From Tropicimonas sp047971885 (GTDB lineage Bacteria; Pseudomonadota; Alphaproteobacteria; Rhodobacterales; Rhodobacteraceae): a stretch of 64,000 nucleotides of DNA. Positions 23,312 through 32,448 of the stretch are shown here, piece after piece. The DNA is taken from NCBI RefSeq assembly GCF_047971885.1, contig NZ_JBKEAE010000021.1, positions 19,171 to 83,170 on the forward strand. The letters run 5' to 3'. A model generated the notes under the pieces. The model did not search any database. It was not told the origin of the DNA and worked only from the letters and a program-made list of their open reading frames with translations. The translations under genes were made by a program, and so were the position numbers. Each line of letters begins with the position of its first letter. Within the stretch, counting starts at the first letter, position 1.

Positions 23312-25906
23312 CTAGCCTTTGGGCATCTTGAGGGAAATGTTCCGGTTGCCCTTCTTGTAGAGCACCTCGCTCTGTCCGATGCCGACAACCCGGCCGCCGT
23401 CGAGCCGCGAACCGACCTTGACCTTCTCGTAGCGGCCCGAGGGCAGCCGTACCAGCGCCCTGCGGTCGTTCGAGGTGCCATAGACGCCGATCAGGGAAAC
23501 CTTGTTGAGCGCCAGCGCGTTGGAAACCGTCGCCCGCCGGGCCACCGTCTTGGAGATCGGACCGGTCGGGTTCGCCCGTTCGCTGCGCGGAACCGCCGGG
23601 CCGCTCGACCGCGAAGCCGATGCGGTGGAGGCGGCGGCAGCGGCTTCTTCGGCCGCCCTGGCCTTGGCCTCGGCGGCCGCGCGGGCCTCTGCCTCGCGCT
23701 GCTTTGCCGCTGCGGCTGCGGCGGCCTGTTGCTGGCGCGCGGCTGCGGAGGCGGCGGCAACCTGCTGATCGCGCGCGGCGGCTGCGGCGGCGGCCGCCTG
23801 CTGTTGCCGGGCTGCGGCGGCCGCTACCTGACGGGCCTGCTCCTCTTCCGCTTCGGCCCGCGCCTGTGCTTCGGCCCGTTCCTGTTCGGCGGCCTCGTTG
23901 ACGGCCCGTGCCCGGGCGGCGATCTGCGAGATATTGGCCGGCTTGAGCCGCGGCATTGGCGATTGCGCGACCGCACGCCGGGAGGCCGTGACGAGGTCGG
24001 CGGCAAGCGCGGCGTTCTCGGCCGGTTGACCGGCCTCGGTGCCAGCCTCCGCCTCCTGCTGACCTTCGATCGTTTCCGCATCCGCCATCCGCATCGCGGC
24101 ATCCAGTGCCTCGGCGGTTTCCTGGCTGGAAAGCGGGCGGCGCAACGGGCGCAGCGCGGCAAGCTCGCTGCGGGTGTGACCGCCCAGGGTTGCCCGTTCG
24201 TATTCCGGTACCAGATCGCCGGGCCGCCCGCGCGGCCGTTGCGGCGCGTCGGTTGCCGGTGGCTCGTCCGGTGTGGGGACGGTGGTATCGAGCGTCGCCG
24301 GCCGTTTCGGCGGCACGATATCGGGCTTGCCCGAATAGATCAGAACGCCGTCGGGGTTGGCGGTGCCGGACGGGCTGGGCACCACCAGACCTTCGGCATC
24401 GAACTCGACCGCGGCATTGGGGTTGCGCGGCGGCGCCGGGCGCCTGGGGCGCGGATCCTCGCTGTCGCCCAGATCGGGAAGCGCAAGCGCATCGTGGTCG
24501 GCGATCGCCGGGTCGATCGAGGCGACATAGAGATCGGCGATCTGATCCTCGCGCGGCAGGAAACCGGGGTCTGGCGCGCGTTCGAGCAGGTCGTCGTCGG
24601 AAATCGCGGCCTGAACCGGATCGAACGCAGCCGGTTCGTCCGCGACAGGTTCGGGGGCAGAAACCGAGGCGACGGGCTCGCCGGGTGCGGGGGTCGAATC
24701 GCCGTCCGGCCACAGGGCGAATGCCGCGGCCACCACGGCAAGCACGGCGACAACGGCGGCAATCGCCATGTTGCGCCGCCCGTTGTTGCGCGGCGGCCTG
24801 TCGCGCGTTCCAAAGATCGCCATCGATTCCGCCTCGGACCTCGGCGGGCGCGGCGGTGCGGCAAGCGTTGGCGCCGGCTTTACCTGCGCCGCAGCCGCCA
24901 CGGCTGCCTTTTCCGCCGAGATTCTGGTGTCCGGCGCGGCGTTGAATGGGGCCGGTTCCGGCGCCGGCGTGGTGGCGGAAGGTTCCGGTGCCTCGCGGCG
25001 GATGATGGTCAGCGCCGGCTTGTCGGCGGTCTGCGGGGCCGGAGCCACGGGGGGCGGCGCAATCTCTGGCGCGACGGGTGTGGCATCTTCGACAATCGCG
25101 GCAGAGGGCGCCGGTGCCGGCGGCACGGATTGTTCGATATCGTCCGGCGCGCCCCGGACCTCGGGCGTTCGCGTGGAAACGAACGTGGCGGCGGGCAGGT
25201 TGTCTGTAGCCTCGTCCACCGGCGCGATATCCGCTGCACCGGTGTCGATGGCGGGCGATCCGGTTCCGCCATCCGGGGGCGGGACCGGTGCGTCGCCGCC
25301 GGGCCTCTCGTTCTGCGGTTCCTCTGCCGGTGTGACAGCCTCGTCGGAAAGCTCGCCGGCCTCGTCGGTATCAGGCGGCGGCGGCTCGGCAAAGGCATTC
25401 CCATCGGCTTCCGGCAGGGAGTCCCATGTGGCCGCCGGTCCGAAATCGGCCGCGCGGGGGAAGTTGTTCCCGCTGGGCCAGGCCAGAAAACCGGTGGGAT
25501 GGAACCCGTGCGCGACGGCGAAATCCTGCGCCTCGTCGAGCGTCTCCAGCGCGACGGCAGCGACATGCAGGGTGCCATTCTCAAGCGCCCAGTCATAGGC
25601 AAGTTCGTCCAGCGCATAGGGGGTGGCGCCGTCGAGTTCCTGCGCGACGCGCTCGGGCGGCGTTTCGTCGCCAGGTGTATCGGCCGCCAGCGCAAGATAG
25701 AGAATCTGGGAATCGGGCAGGACAAGCGCCACCGTGGCGGGCCCGTCCGTTGCCAGTTCGGCGGCGATCGCCTTCAGCCGGGCAAGTTGCGCCGCCGCGT
25801 CGGGTGCGTCGAGCAGCACCTCGGCCAGCGGCAACCACCCGCCGGTGGCGCGCTCGAGAAGCGCAATACTCTCCTGGTCGAGTGTCAGGACAAAACGCGT
25901 GGTCAT
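23312..25906 (-). CDS. Large single-pass envelope protein with possible PilM/GspL-like head and PilP/GspC-like tail
   Basis: An 864-residue protein. Residues 1-150 (FVLTLDQESIALLERA, VALVLPDSQILYLAL, RVAQELDGATPYALDELAYDW, FHPTGFLAWP) look like the cytosolic actin-like half of GspL/PilM proteins. Residues 150-370 are low-complexity, Ala/Pro/Asp-rich. One membrane segment lies at about 380-398 (NMAIAAVVAVLAVVAAAFAL). The periplasmic part is disordered and has an Ala/Gln/Glu/Arg coiled-coil stretch. The C-terminal 65 residues (NKVSLIGVYGTSNDRRALVRLPSGRYEKVKVGS..., with VGIGQSEVLYKKG) resemble the HR domain of PilP/GspC. It stands alone, with no pilus or secretion gene adjoining. Function unknown; the fold assignments are my inference. 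Confidence 0.72.
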   Translation of the reverse strand: MTTRFVLTLDQESIALLERATGGWLPLAEVLLDAPDAAAQLARLKAIAAELATDGPATVALVLPDSQILYLALAADTPGDETPPERVAQELDGATPYALDELAYDWALENGTLHVAAVALETLDEAQDFAVAHGFHPTGFLAWPSGNNFPRAADFGPAATWDSLPEADGNAFAEPPPPDTDEAGELSDEAVTPAEEPQNERPGGDAPVPPPDGGTGSPAIDTGAADIAPVDEATDNLPAATFVSTRTPEVRGAPDDIEQSVPPAPAPSAAIVEDATPVAPEIAPPPVAPAPQTADKPALTIIRREAPEPSATTPAPEPAPFNAAPDTRISAEKAAVAAAAQVKPAPTLAAPPRPPRSEAESMAIFGTRDRPPRNNGRRNMAIAAVVAVLAVVAAAFALWPDGDSTPAPGEPVASVSAPEPVADEPAAFDPVQAAISDDDLLERAPDPGFLPREDQIADLYVASIDPAIADHDALALPDLGDSEDPRPRRPAPPRNPNAAVEFDAEGLVVPSPSGTANPDGVLIYSGKPDIVPPKRPATLDTTVPTPDEPPATDAPQRPRGRPGDLVPEYERATLGGHTRSELAALRPLRRPLSSQETAEALDAAMRMADAETIEGQQEAEAGTEAGQPAENAALAADLVTASRRAVAQSPMPRLKPANISQIAARARAVNEAAEQERAEAQARAEAEEEQARQVAAAAARQQQAAAAAAAARDQQVAAASAAARQQQAAAAAAAKQREAEARAAAEAKARAAEEAAAAASTASASRSSGPAVPRSERANPTGPISKTVARRATVSNALALNKVSLIGVYGTSNDRRALVRLPSGRYEKVKVGSRLDGGRVVGIGQSEVLYKKGNRNISLKMPKG

Positions 25907-26068
25907 CGCAACCTTCTGGGCCGTGCACCGGGCAATCGCAAGCCGGCAAACATCTTGGCGAGTGTCTATAGCAGAAATCTGCTGAAACAAACAGGAACCG
26001 GCCAAGATTCCTTTGCCGGCGCGCGTCTGTTCCTGCAGATGAGGGCTGGTAGCAAAAGGACCCATGAC

Positions 26069-26797
26069 ATGAAACGCATTATTCCGGCGATGCTGGCGGC
26101 GCTGACGGTTTCCCTGAGCGCGGCCGGGGCCGCCGAACCCCGGGCGCCGACCGAGGAGCCCGCCATCCTGACGGTGCAGGGCGAGGGCCGGGTCGCCGCA
26201 CCGCCGGACATGGCCACGGTGACCTTCGGCGTGGTGACGGAAGATACCGAGGCGGCGGCGGCAATCCGCCGGATGGGAGAGCAGGCCACCGCCGTTCTGG
26301 CGCGGATCGAAGCCGCCGGTATCGCCGCTGCCGACATGCAGACGACGGGGATGTCGCTCGAACCGCGCTGGACCTCCTATCAGTCGTTGCCGCGGCAGGA
26401 GGCGGCGCGGATCGAGGGCTATACGGCCTCGACCGAGGTGTCGGTCAGGGTGCGCGACCTGCAAAAGCTGGGCGGCCTGCTGGACGCAACGGTTGGCGAC
26501 GGGGCGAACCTGCTGCGCGGGCTGACCTTCGGGCTTCAGGATCCGGTGCCGTCCGAAGACGCGGCGCGAACCCGCGCCGTGGCCGATGCCACCCGCAAGG
26601 CGGCGCTGCTGGCCGGGGCGGCGGGGGTCCGGCTGGGGCGGATTCGCAGCATCGACGAATTCGGAACCTCGCAGCCGATGATGATGCGGATGGCCGCCGA
26701 TGCCTATGCCGGCGAGTCGATGCCCACCGCCGCCGGCGAGGTGGCCGTCACCGCCGGGGTTCGCATCGTGTGGGAAGTGCTGCCCGGCGAAAAGTGA
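26069..26797 (+). CDS. SIMPL (DUF541) domain periplasmic protein
   Basis: A 242-residue secreted protein with a signal peptide (about 1-21, GAA-EPR). The SIMPL domain shows ILTVQGEGRVAAPPDMATVTFGVVTE at its start, MQTTGMSLEPRWT, ARIEGYTASTEVSVRVRD, and the C-terminal VAVTAGVRIVWEV. Such proteins are periplasmic or outer-membrane associated, with a reported role in oxidative stress tolerance in some species, but no fixed activity. It reads away from the large envelope protein gene and converges on metY with a 16-bp gap. Confidence 0.9.
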   Translation: MKRIIPAMLAALTVSLSAAGAAEPRAPTEEPAILTVQGEGRVAAPPDMATVTFGVVTEDTEAAAAIRRMGEQATAVLARIEAAGIAAADMQTTGMSLEPRWTSYQSLPRQEAARIEGYTASTEVSVRVRDLQKLGGLLDATVGDGANLLRGLTFGLQDPVPSEDAARTRAVADATRKAALLAGAAGVRLGRIRSIDEFGTSQPMMMRMAADAYAGESMPTAAGEVAVTAGVRIVWEVLPGEK

Positions 26798-26813
26798 TCC
26801 GCCGGGCCGAAGA

Positions 26814-28106
26814 TCAGGCGGTGGCCCTGGCCAGCGCCTGATCGAGATCGGCGATCAGATCGTCGGCGTCCTCGATCCCGATCGAGATCCGCACCACGCT
26901 GGGGCCGGCGCCCGCCGCTTCCTGCTGTTCGGGTGTAAGCTGGCGATGGGTGGTCGAAGCCGAATGGATGATCAGCGAGCGCGTATCGCCAAGGTTGGCG
27001 ACATGGCTGAACAGCTCCAGCGAATCCACCAGCTTGACGCAGGCCTCGTAACCGCCCCGGACCGAAACGGTGAACAGCGCGCCGGCCCCTTTCGGGCAGA
27101 TGCGGGCAATCCGCTCGTGATAGGGCGACGATGGCAGGCCGGCATAGGTGACCTTTTCGATACGCGGGTCGTTTTCCAGCCAGGTGGCGATCTTCATCGC
27201 GTTGGCGACGTGCTTTTCCATGCGCAGGCTGAGCGTCTCGATCCCCATCAGCGTGTAATGGGCGCCCTGCGGGTTCATCGTCATGCCAAGATCGCGCAGA
27301 CCGACCGCGATGCCGTGGAAGGTAAAGGCCATCGGCCCCAGCGCCTCGTGGAACTTCAGCCCGTGATAGGCGGGTTCGGGCGCGCTGAGCGACGGGAACT
27401 TTCCGCTGGCCGACCAGTCGAACTTGCCCGAATCGATGACCGCGCCGCCGGTCACCGTGCCGTTGCCGGTCAGGTACTTGGTGGTCGAGTGCACCACCAG
27501 CGTCGCCCCCAGCGCAATCGGGTTGCACAGGTAGGGCGTGGCCGAGGTGTTGTCGACGATCAGCGGGATGCCGGCGTCGTTGGCGATGGCTGCCATGGCC
27601 GGAATGTCGGTGATGTAACCGCCGGGGTTGGCGATGGATTCGCAGAAGATCGCCCGCGTATCGTCGTCGATGGCCGCCCGGACGGCCTCGGGGTCGTCCA
27701 TGTCGACGAATCTGGCCGACCAGCCGAAACGTTTGATGGTCTGGGTGAACTGGGTGATCGTGCCGCCGTAAAGACGGGTCGAGGCGACAAGATTGCAGCC
27801 CGGCATCATCAGCGGAAACAGCGCCATGATCTGCGCCGCGTGCCCCGACGAACAGGTGATGCCGCCAACGCCGCCTTCGAGCGCCGCAATCCGCTCGGCC
27901 AGCGCCATGACGGTGGGGTTGGCCAGGCGCGAATAGATATAGCCGACCTCTTCGAGGTTGAAGAGCCGCGCGGCATGATCGGCGTCTTTGAAGACATAGG
28001 CCGTGGTCTGGTAGATCGGGATCTGCCGCGCGCCGGTGGCGGGGTCGGCCTTTGCGCCGGCATGTACCTGCAGCGTGTCGAAGCCGAGTTTGCGGTCGTC
28101 GGTCAT
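26814..28106 (-). CDS. metY: O-acetylhomoserine sulfhydrylase (PLP enzyme)
   Basis: A 430-residue Cys/Met-metabolism PLP enzyme that makes homocysteine from O-acetylhomoserine and sulfide. Blocks: HAGAKADPATGARQIPIYQTTAYVF, YSRLANPTVMALAERIAALEGG, the Asp185 of VDNTSATPYLCNPI, the PLP lysine Lys210 in VVHSTTKYLTGNGT, and C-terminal SIGIEDADDLIADLDQAL. Length and the insertion around FDWSASGKFPSLS favour MetY over MetB or MetC. No SAM riboswitch is seen in the 120 bp upstream, although such switches often precede metY in this class. GGAGG precedes the ATG. Confidence 0.95.
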   Translation of the reverse strand: MTDDRKLGFDTLQVHAGAKADPATGARQIPIYQTTAYVFKDADHAARLFNLEEVGYIYSRLANPTVMALAERIAALEGGVGGITCSSGHAAQIMALFPLMMPGCNLVASTRLYGGTITQFTQTIKRFGWSARFVDMDDPEAVRAAIDDDTRAIFCESIANPGGYITDIPAMAAIANDAGIPLIVDNTSATPYLCNPIALGATLVVHSTTKYLTGNGTVTGGAVIDSGKFDWSASGKFPSLSAPEPAYHGLKFHEALGPMAFTFHGIAVGLRDLGMTMNPQGAHYTLMGIETLSLRMEKHVANAMKIATWLENDPRIEKVTYAGLPSSPYHERIARICPKGAGALFTVSVRGGYEACVKLVDSLELFSHVANLGDTRSLIIHSASTTHRQLTPEQQEAAGAGPSVVRISIGIEDADDLIADLDQALARATA

Positions 28107-28228
28107 GGTGTCCTCCGGGATATCCTGTCCTCGCGGTGTAGGGCCTTTGGCGGCACATCACAATGGCGCGACGCCGGGGTGAGACACCGTGATCCCCGGA
28201 CACTTTTCATTCCGGCGCGACCGTGCGG

Positions 28229-28702
28229 TCAGGATGCGATCTGCGCGTCGCAGGCCCGGCGGAAGCACTCGCCAAGGATGAAATCCCAGCGTTCGTCGTA
28301 GTTGGCCGCCGCTGCGGCGCCGGCGGCACCCATGCGATCGAACCGGCTGTGCACCAGTTCGATCACGCATCCCGCGCCGCCGGGGGTGAAAGACAGCGCG
28401 ACATGCGACGCCTGATCGGGATCGCGCCCGACATACCAGTCGATCCCGATGTTCCGGGCCGGTCGCCAGACGGTTATTTCCCCCCAATCGGCGGTGTTGC
28501 CGTCATGACGGGTCTCGACGATCCGGCCGCCGACACGCGGATCGAGCGCGAGATCGGTTGCGGCCTTTCCCTCGGATGCCGAGAGCGAATAGGAGGCAAG
28601 CGGCCACCATTCGGCAAGGCGGAGGGCGAAGAGATGGAATGCCTCCGGTGCCTCCAGTGGCACCTTCAGGGTCTTGCGGATTGCGGTATCGGTCTCGGAC
28701 AA
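28229..28702 (-). CDS. SRPBCC (AHSA1/START-like) domain protein
   Basis: A 157-residue helix-grip protein. The N-terminal IRKTLKVPLEAPEAFHLFALRLAEWWPL and the strand-rich GGRIVETRHDGNTADWGEITVWRPARNIGIDWYVG, ending with ELVHSRFDRMG and a long C-terminal helix, fit the AHSA1/SRPBCC group, which bind hydrophobic ligands or act as chaperone activators. TTG 28702 is taken as start because AAGGAA lies 7 bases upstream and the domain begins directly after; ATG 28735 is the alternative. It is divergent from clpP; the two are probably unrelated in function. Confidence 0.78.
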   Translation of the reverse strand: MSETDTAIRKTLKVPLEAPEAFHLFALRLAEWWPLASYSLSASEGKAATDLALDPRVGGRIVETRHDGNTADWGEITVWRPARNIGIDWYVGRDPDQASHVALSFTPGGAGCVIELVHSRFDRMGAAGAAAAANYDERWDFILGECFRRACDAQIAS

Positions 28703-28942
28703 GATGCGGTTCCTTTCCGGTTGGCAATGGGGCATGGGCGGTGGTCGGGCAGGACCGTCGGCGGCGGGTCGCAGGTGGGGCCGCAGACGGTGCTGATCTT
28801 TACCCAAGGTAAGACTTTGGTGCCCGGGCTGTCAAACTTTTCCACCTGCGGTTGCGCGCCGCTCCGGGCGCCATGCGGCGACCGCAAGGGGAATGCGCCG
28901 CGTTTGCCGCCGTCCGAATGTCGCCCAATCCGGCGGGTGCCC

Positions 28943-28971
28943 TTGCAACCCGGAGGGGGCGACACTAGGAC
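28943..28971 (+). promoter_or_regulatory. Possible promoter of clpP
   Basis: In the 331-bp gap 28703-29033 the best candidate is TTGCAA (28943-28948), 17 bases, then TAGGAC (28966-28971); the -35 is preceded by CC, making CCTTGCAA, which recalls the CTTG -35 of heat-shock sigma-32 promoters. The -10 match is poor. Nothing else stands out in the gap. Confidence 0.3.
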
Positions 28972-29033
28972 TCTACGCAGAATTTCGGCGGCGCCTGCAC
29001 AAGCAGAGGCCCAATGCACGAGGCAGAACTCCC

Positions 29034-29666
29034 ATGCGCGATCCCTATGAAACCTACATGGACCTTGTTCCGATGGTCGTCGAGCAGACCAGCCGCGGCG
29101 AACGGGCCTATGACATCTTCTCGCGGCTGCTCAAGGAACGCATCATCTTCGTCAACGGGCCGGTGCATGACGGCATGAGCCAGCTTGTCGTGGCGCAGCT
29201 TCTGCATCTGGAGGCCGAGAACCCGTCCAAGGAAATATCGATGTATATCAACAGCCCCGGCGGCGTCGTGACCTCGGGCCTGTCGATCTACGATACGATG
29301 CAGTACATCAAGCCCAAGGTCTCGACACTGGTTGTCGGGCAGGCGGCGTCGATGGGTTCGCTGCTGCTGACGGCGGGTGAAAAGGGCATGCGTTTCTCGC
29401 TGCCCAACAGCCGCATCATGGTGCACCAGCCCTCGGGCGGCTATCAGGGACAGGCGACGGATATCATGATCCACGCCGCCGAAACGCAGAAGCTCAAGGA
29501 CCGGCTCAACAAGATCTACGTCAAGCACACCGGTCAGCCGCTCGAAAAGGTCGAGGCGGCGCTGGAGCGCGACAACTTCATGTCGGCCGAGGACGCAAAG
29601 GAATGGGGCCTGATCGACGAGATCGTCGAAAGCCGCAAGACACCCGGCGACGAAGGCAAATCCTGA
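29034..29666 (+). CDS. clpP: ATP-dependent Clp protease proteolytic subunit
   Basis: A 210-residue serine peptidase that forms the double heptameric chamber fed by ClpX (encoded next) or ClpA. The catalytic triad is present: Ser106 in GQAASMGSLLL, His131 in IMVHQPSGG and Asp180 in LERDNFMSA. The hydrophobic N-terminal loop that docks the unfoldase is MVVEQTSRGERAYDIFSRLL. ATG 29034 starts the usual short N-terminus. The 164-bp gap to clpX is typical; cotranscription is likely. Confidence 0.97.
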   Translation: MRDPYETYMDLVPMVVEQTSRGERAYDIFSRLLKERIIFVNGPVHDGMSQLVVAQLLHLEAENPSKEISMYINSPGGVVTSGLSIYDTMQYIKPKVSTLVVGQAASMGSLLLTAGEKGMRFSLPNSRIMVHQPSGGYQGQATDIMIHAAETQKLKDRLNKIYVKHTGQPLEKVEAALERDNFMSAEDAKEWGLIDEIVESRKTPGDEGKS

Positions 29667-29830
29667 CCGGGCGCAGTCCGGTTGAAGCGACTGCCGAAAA
29701 GGTGGTTCATTTGGGCATTGTACCCCGAAGGGGGCTGCCATAGTCTTGTCGGGCCGGTTTCGGACGCTCGTCCGGAATGCGACCCGACGTTACGGCAAGC
29801 AGAACAGGCGACGAGCCTTAGGGGATTGGT

Positions 29831-31090
29831 ATGGCGAACTCATCCGGTGGCGACAGCAAGAACACGCTCTACTGCTCTTTCTGCGGAAAGAGCCAGCACG
29901 AGGTGCGCAAGCTGATTGCCGGTCCGACGGTGTTCATCTGCGATGAATGCGTCGAACTGTGCATGGATATTATCCGGGAGGAAACAAAGACTTCGGGGCT
30001 GAAATCCTCGGATGGCGTGCCGACCCCGCGCGAGATCTGCGACGTGCTCGACGATTACGTGATCGGGCAGGGGCGTGCCAAGCGGGTGCTTTCGGTGGCC
30101 GTGCACAACCATTACAAGCGCCTCAACCATGCGACGAAATCGGCCGATATCGAGTTGCAGAAATCCAATATCCTGCTGATCGGCCCGACCGGCTGCGGCA
30201 AGACCTATCTCGCGCAGACGCTGGCGCGCATCCTCGATGTGCCCTTCACCATGGCCGATGCCACGACGCTGACCGAAGCCGGCTATGTCGGCGAGGACGT
30301 GGAGAACATCATCCTCAAGCTGTTGCAGGCCAGCGAATACAATGTCGAGCGGGCGCAGCGCGGCATCGTCTATATCGACGAGGTGGACAAGATCACCCGC
30401 AAGTCGGACAACCCCTCGATCACCCGCGATGTCTCGGGCGAGGGGGTGCAGCAGGCGCTGCTGAAGATCATGGAGGGAACCGTCGCCTCCGTGCCGCCGC
30501 AGGGCGGGCGCAAGCATCCGCAGCAGGAATTTCTTCAGGTCGACACCACCAACATCCTGTTCATCTGCGGCGGGGCCTTTTCCGGGCTCGACAAGATCAT
30601 AGCCCAGCGGGGCAAGGGATCGGCGATCGGCTTTGGCGCCGATGTCAAGGACGAGGGCAATCAGGACGTGGGCGAGTTGTTCTCGCAACTCGAACCCGAG
30701 GATCTGCTGAAATTCGGCCTGATCCCCGAGTTCGTCGGCCGCCTTCCGGTGATCGCAACGCTGGAAAACCTTGACGAGGATGTGCTGGTGACCATCCTGA
30801 CCGAGCCGAAGAACGCCATCGTCAAGCAATACCAGCGCCTGTTCGAGCTGGAGGATACCGAGCTTGCCTTCACCGACGATGCCCTGCGCGCCATCGCCCA
30901 CCGCGCCATCGAGCGCAAGACCGGCGCGCGCGGCCTGCGCTCGATCATGGAGGACATCCTGCTCGACACGATGTTCGACCTGCCAAGCCTCGAAGGGGTT
31001 CAGGAGGTTGTGGTCAACGAGGAAGCCGTTACCTCGGAATCGCAGCCGCTGCTGATCTATTCGGAAAACCGGGACGCAACCGCCGGGTGA
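29831..31090 (+). CDS. clpX: ATP-dependent Clp protease ATP-binding subunit ClpX
   Basis: A 419-residue AAA+ unfoldase. The N-terminal zinc-binding domain has Cys15, Cys18, Cys37 and Cys40. Walker A is GPTGCGKT (118-125), Walker B IVYIDEVDKI, with the RKSDNPSITRDVSGEGVQQALLK block, pore loops, and the ClpP-docking IGF-type loop at GSAIGFGADV. It unfolds tagged substrates and feeds them into ClpP; in Alphaproteobacteria ClpXP also drives cell-cycle proteolysis (for example CtrA in Caulobacter). An AGGGG sequence lies upstream of the ATG. An 11-bp intrinsic terminator follows 22 bases after the stop. Confidence 0.98.
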   Translation: MANSSGGDSKNTLYCSFCGKSQHEVRKLIAGPTVFICDECVELCMDIIREETKTSGLKSSDGVPTPREICDVLDDYVIGQGRAKRVLSVAVHNHYKRLNHATKSADIELQKSNILLIGPTGCGKTYLAQTLARILDVPFTMADATTLTEAGYVGEDVENIILKLLQASEYNVERAQRGIVYIDEVDKITRKSDNPSITRDVSGEGVQQALLKIMEGTVASVPPQGGRKHPQQEFLQVDTTNILFICGGAFSGLDKIIAQRGKGSAIGFGADVKDEGNQDVGELFSQLEPEDLLKFGLIPEFVGRLPVIATLENLDEDVLVTILTEPKNAIVKQYQRLFELEDTELAFTDDALRAIAHRAIERKTGARGLRSIMEDILLDTMFDLPSLEGVQEVVVNEEAVTSESQPLLIYSENRDATAG

Positions 31091-31111
31091 GGCAATTGGT
31101 GCCGAACCGAT

Positions 31112-31140
31112 AACCCGCCGGAGATATCCGGCGGGTTTTT
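31112..31140 (+). terminator. Intrinsic terminator after clpX
   Basis: A perfect 11-bp stem AACCCGCCGGA / TCCGGCGGGTT with a GATA loop, followed by a T-run continuing to 31146. It also separates clpX from the convergent gene at 31192. Confidence 0.93.
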
Positions 31141-31191
31141 ATTTTTGGCAATGCGTTACAGATGAAAATTGATGTTGCGCTGATGCCTTTG

Positions 31192-32340
31192 TCAGAGGGT
31201 TACGGTTTCCACGCTCAGGATTGTCGGCAGGTGTCGCGCGATTTCGCTCCAGGTGTCGCCATCGTCTAGGCTCGCGAAGACCGATCCGCTGTTGGTGCCG
31301 AAATAGACTCCGGCCGGTTCGGCGCGATCGGTGGCCATCGCCTGTCTCAGTACGGTGAAATAGCAATCGCGCGTCGGTAGCCCGTTGTTCTGCGCTTCCC
31401 AGTTTTCGCCGCCATCGCGCGAGCGCCAGACCGCTGCCGAGGCGTCGGGCGGGAAGCGCCCCTTGCTGTCGCCGTTCAGCGGCAGAACCCAGATCGTCCG
31501 GCAATCGCCGGGATGCACGGCGACGGGAAAGCCGAATGTGCTGGGAAGTCCGCCGCCGATATCGCGCCAGCTTCGGCCGCCATCGGCGCTGCGGAACGTG
31601 CCATGGTGGTTCTGCTGATAGAGCAGGGTACCCCCGTTCGCATCGTCGCGTGCGATCTGCAGGTTGTGCACGCAATGACCGACCTCGGCCGCGTCGCCGC
31701 CGGCGGCGGCATCCGCATTGGAGCGGCGGTTGCGCCGCTCCCAGGTTGCACCGCCATCTTCGGTGGCAAAGACCCCGGCGGCGGAAATCCCGATCCACAT
31801 CCGCGCCGGCGCATCGGGATCGACCGCAATAGAATGCAGCGTCAGCCCCGCCGCGCCGGGCTGCCAGCTTCCTTTCGACGGATGCTCGCTCAGCCCCTGT
31901 ACGCGCGACCAGTTTGCGCCGCCATCGGTGCTTTCGAACAGCGTGGCGGGTTTCGCGCCCGCATAGAGCCGCCCGCCGGCATGCGCCAGCGACCAGATCG
32001 CATCGACCTCGCCGGTAAACGGCGCGGGCGGTGATGCCACCATGCCGTATTCCGCCGCCTCGTCGGGGTTGGCGGCAATCCAGGCGTCGGTCTCGCCATT
32101 GGCGAATTTGGAGAGCGTCCAGCTTTCGCCGCTCTCGTCGGAGCGCCACACGCCCGCGCCGTCCCAGGCGCCGCCGCCCGCCGCCCAGAGCCGGCCGGTT
32201 TCCGCATCGCCGACGACGTGGTTGATCGGCCATCCGTCGCACAGCGGGCCGCGTACCGCCCAATTCTGGCGCACACTATCCGATGACAGGATGAACACGC
32301 CTTTTGTCGTGCCGAGAAGTATCGAGACGTCTTTTGCCAT
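31192..32340 (-). CDS. Asp-box (BNR/sialidase-like) repeat beta-propeller protein
   Basis: A 382-residue protein without a signal peptide. It has six Asp-box motifs of the S-x-D-x-G-x-x-W type: WRSDESGESW, ESTDGGANW, ATEDGGATW, RSADGGRSW, RSRDGGENW and ASLDDGDTW, spaced as blades of a propeller. Such proteins are often called exo-alpha-sialidase or VPS10-like by similarity, but the catalytic Arg triad and Tyr of true sialidases cannot be recognised, so I give no enzyme activity. It starts at an ATG divergent from a RidA-family gene (108-bp gap). Cytoplasmic location is suggested by the lack of an export signal. Confidence 0.8.
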   Translation of the reverse strand: MAKDVSILLGTTKGVFILSSDSVRQNWAVRGPLCDGWPINHVVGDAETGRLWAAGGGAWDGAGVWRSDESGESWTLSKFANGETDAWIAANPDEAAEYGMVASPPAPFTGEVDAIWSLAHAGGRLYAGAKPATLFESTDGGANWSRVQGLSEHPSKGSWQPGAAGLTLHSIAVDPDAPARMWIGISAAGVFATEDGGATWERRNRRSNADAAAGGDAAEVGHCVHNLQIARDDANGGTLLYQQNHHGTFRSADGGRSWRDIGGGLPSTFGFPVAVHPGDCRTIWVLPLNGDSKGRFPPDASAAVWRSRDGGENWEAQNNGLPTRDCYFTVLRQAMATDRAEPAGVYFGTNSGSVFASLDDGDTWSEIARHLPTILSVETVTL

Positions 32341-32448
32341 CGTGCGGTTCCCGAGTGGTTTTCCGAAACAATATCATGGCTTGCGAAAACGGGAAGAGCC
32401 GGTATTGCGGCACCACGTGCCCGCAGAACCGGTTGGGGAGGTAACTCA

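Noticed and set aside
23112..24713. Upstream extension of the antiporter frame to a 1172-residue product
   Set aside because: The added residues overlap the envelope protein gene in another frame and lack any domain; the ATG at 23111 has a good ribosome site and starts the first membrane segment.
23240..26068. A long + strand frame leading into the SIMPL gene
   Set aside because: The part before 26069 is antisense to the large envelope protein, has Gly/Arg-rich low-complexity sequence and no domain. The true start is the ATG with a signal peptide at 26069.
28107..28228. Possible SAM riboswitch before metY
   Set aside because: The sequence lacks the SAM-II core seen in Alphaproteobacteria; only a GC-rich stretch is present.
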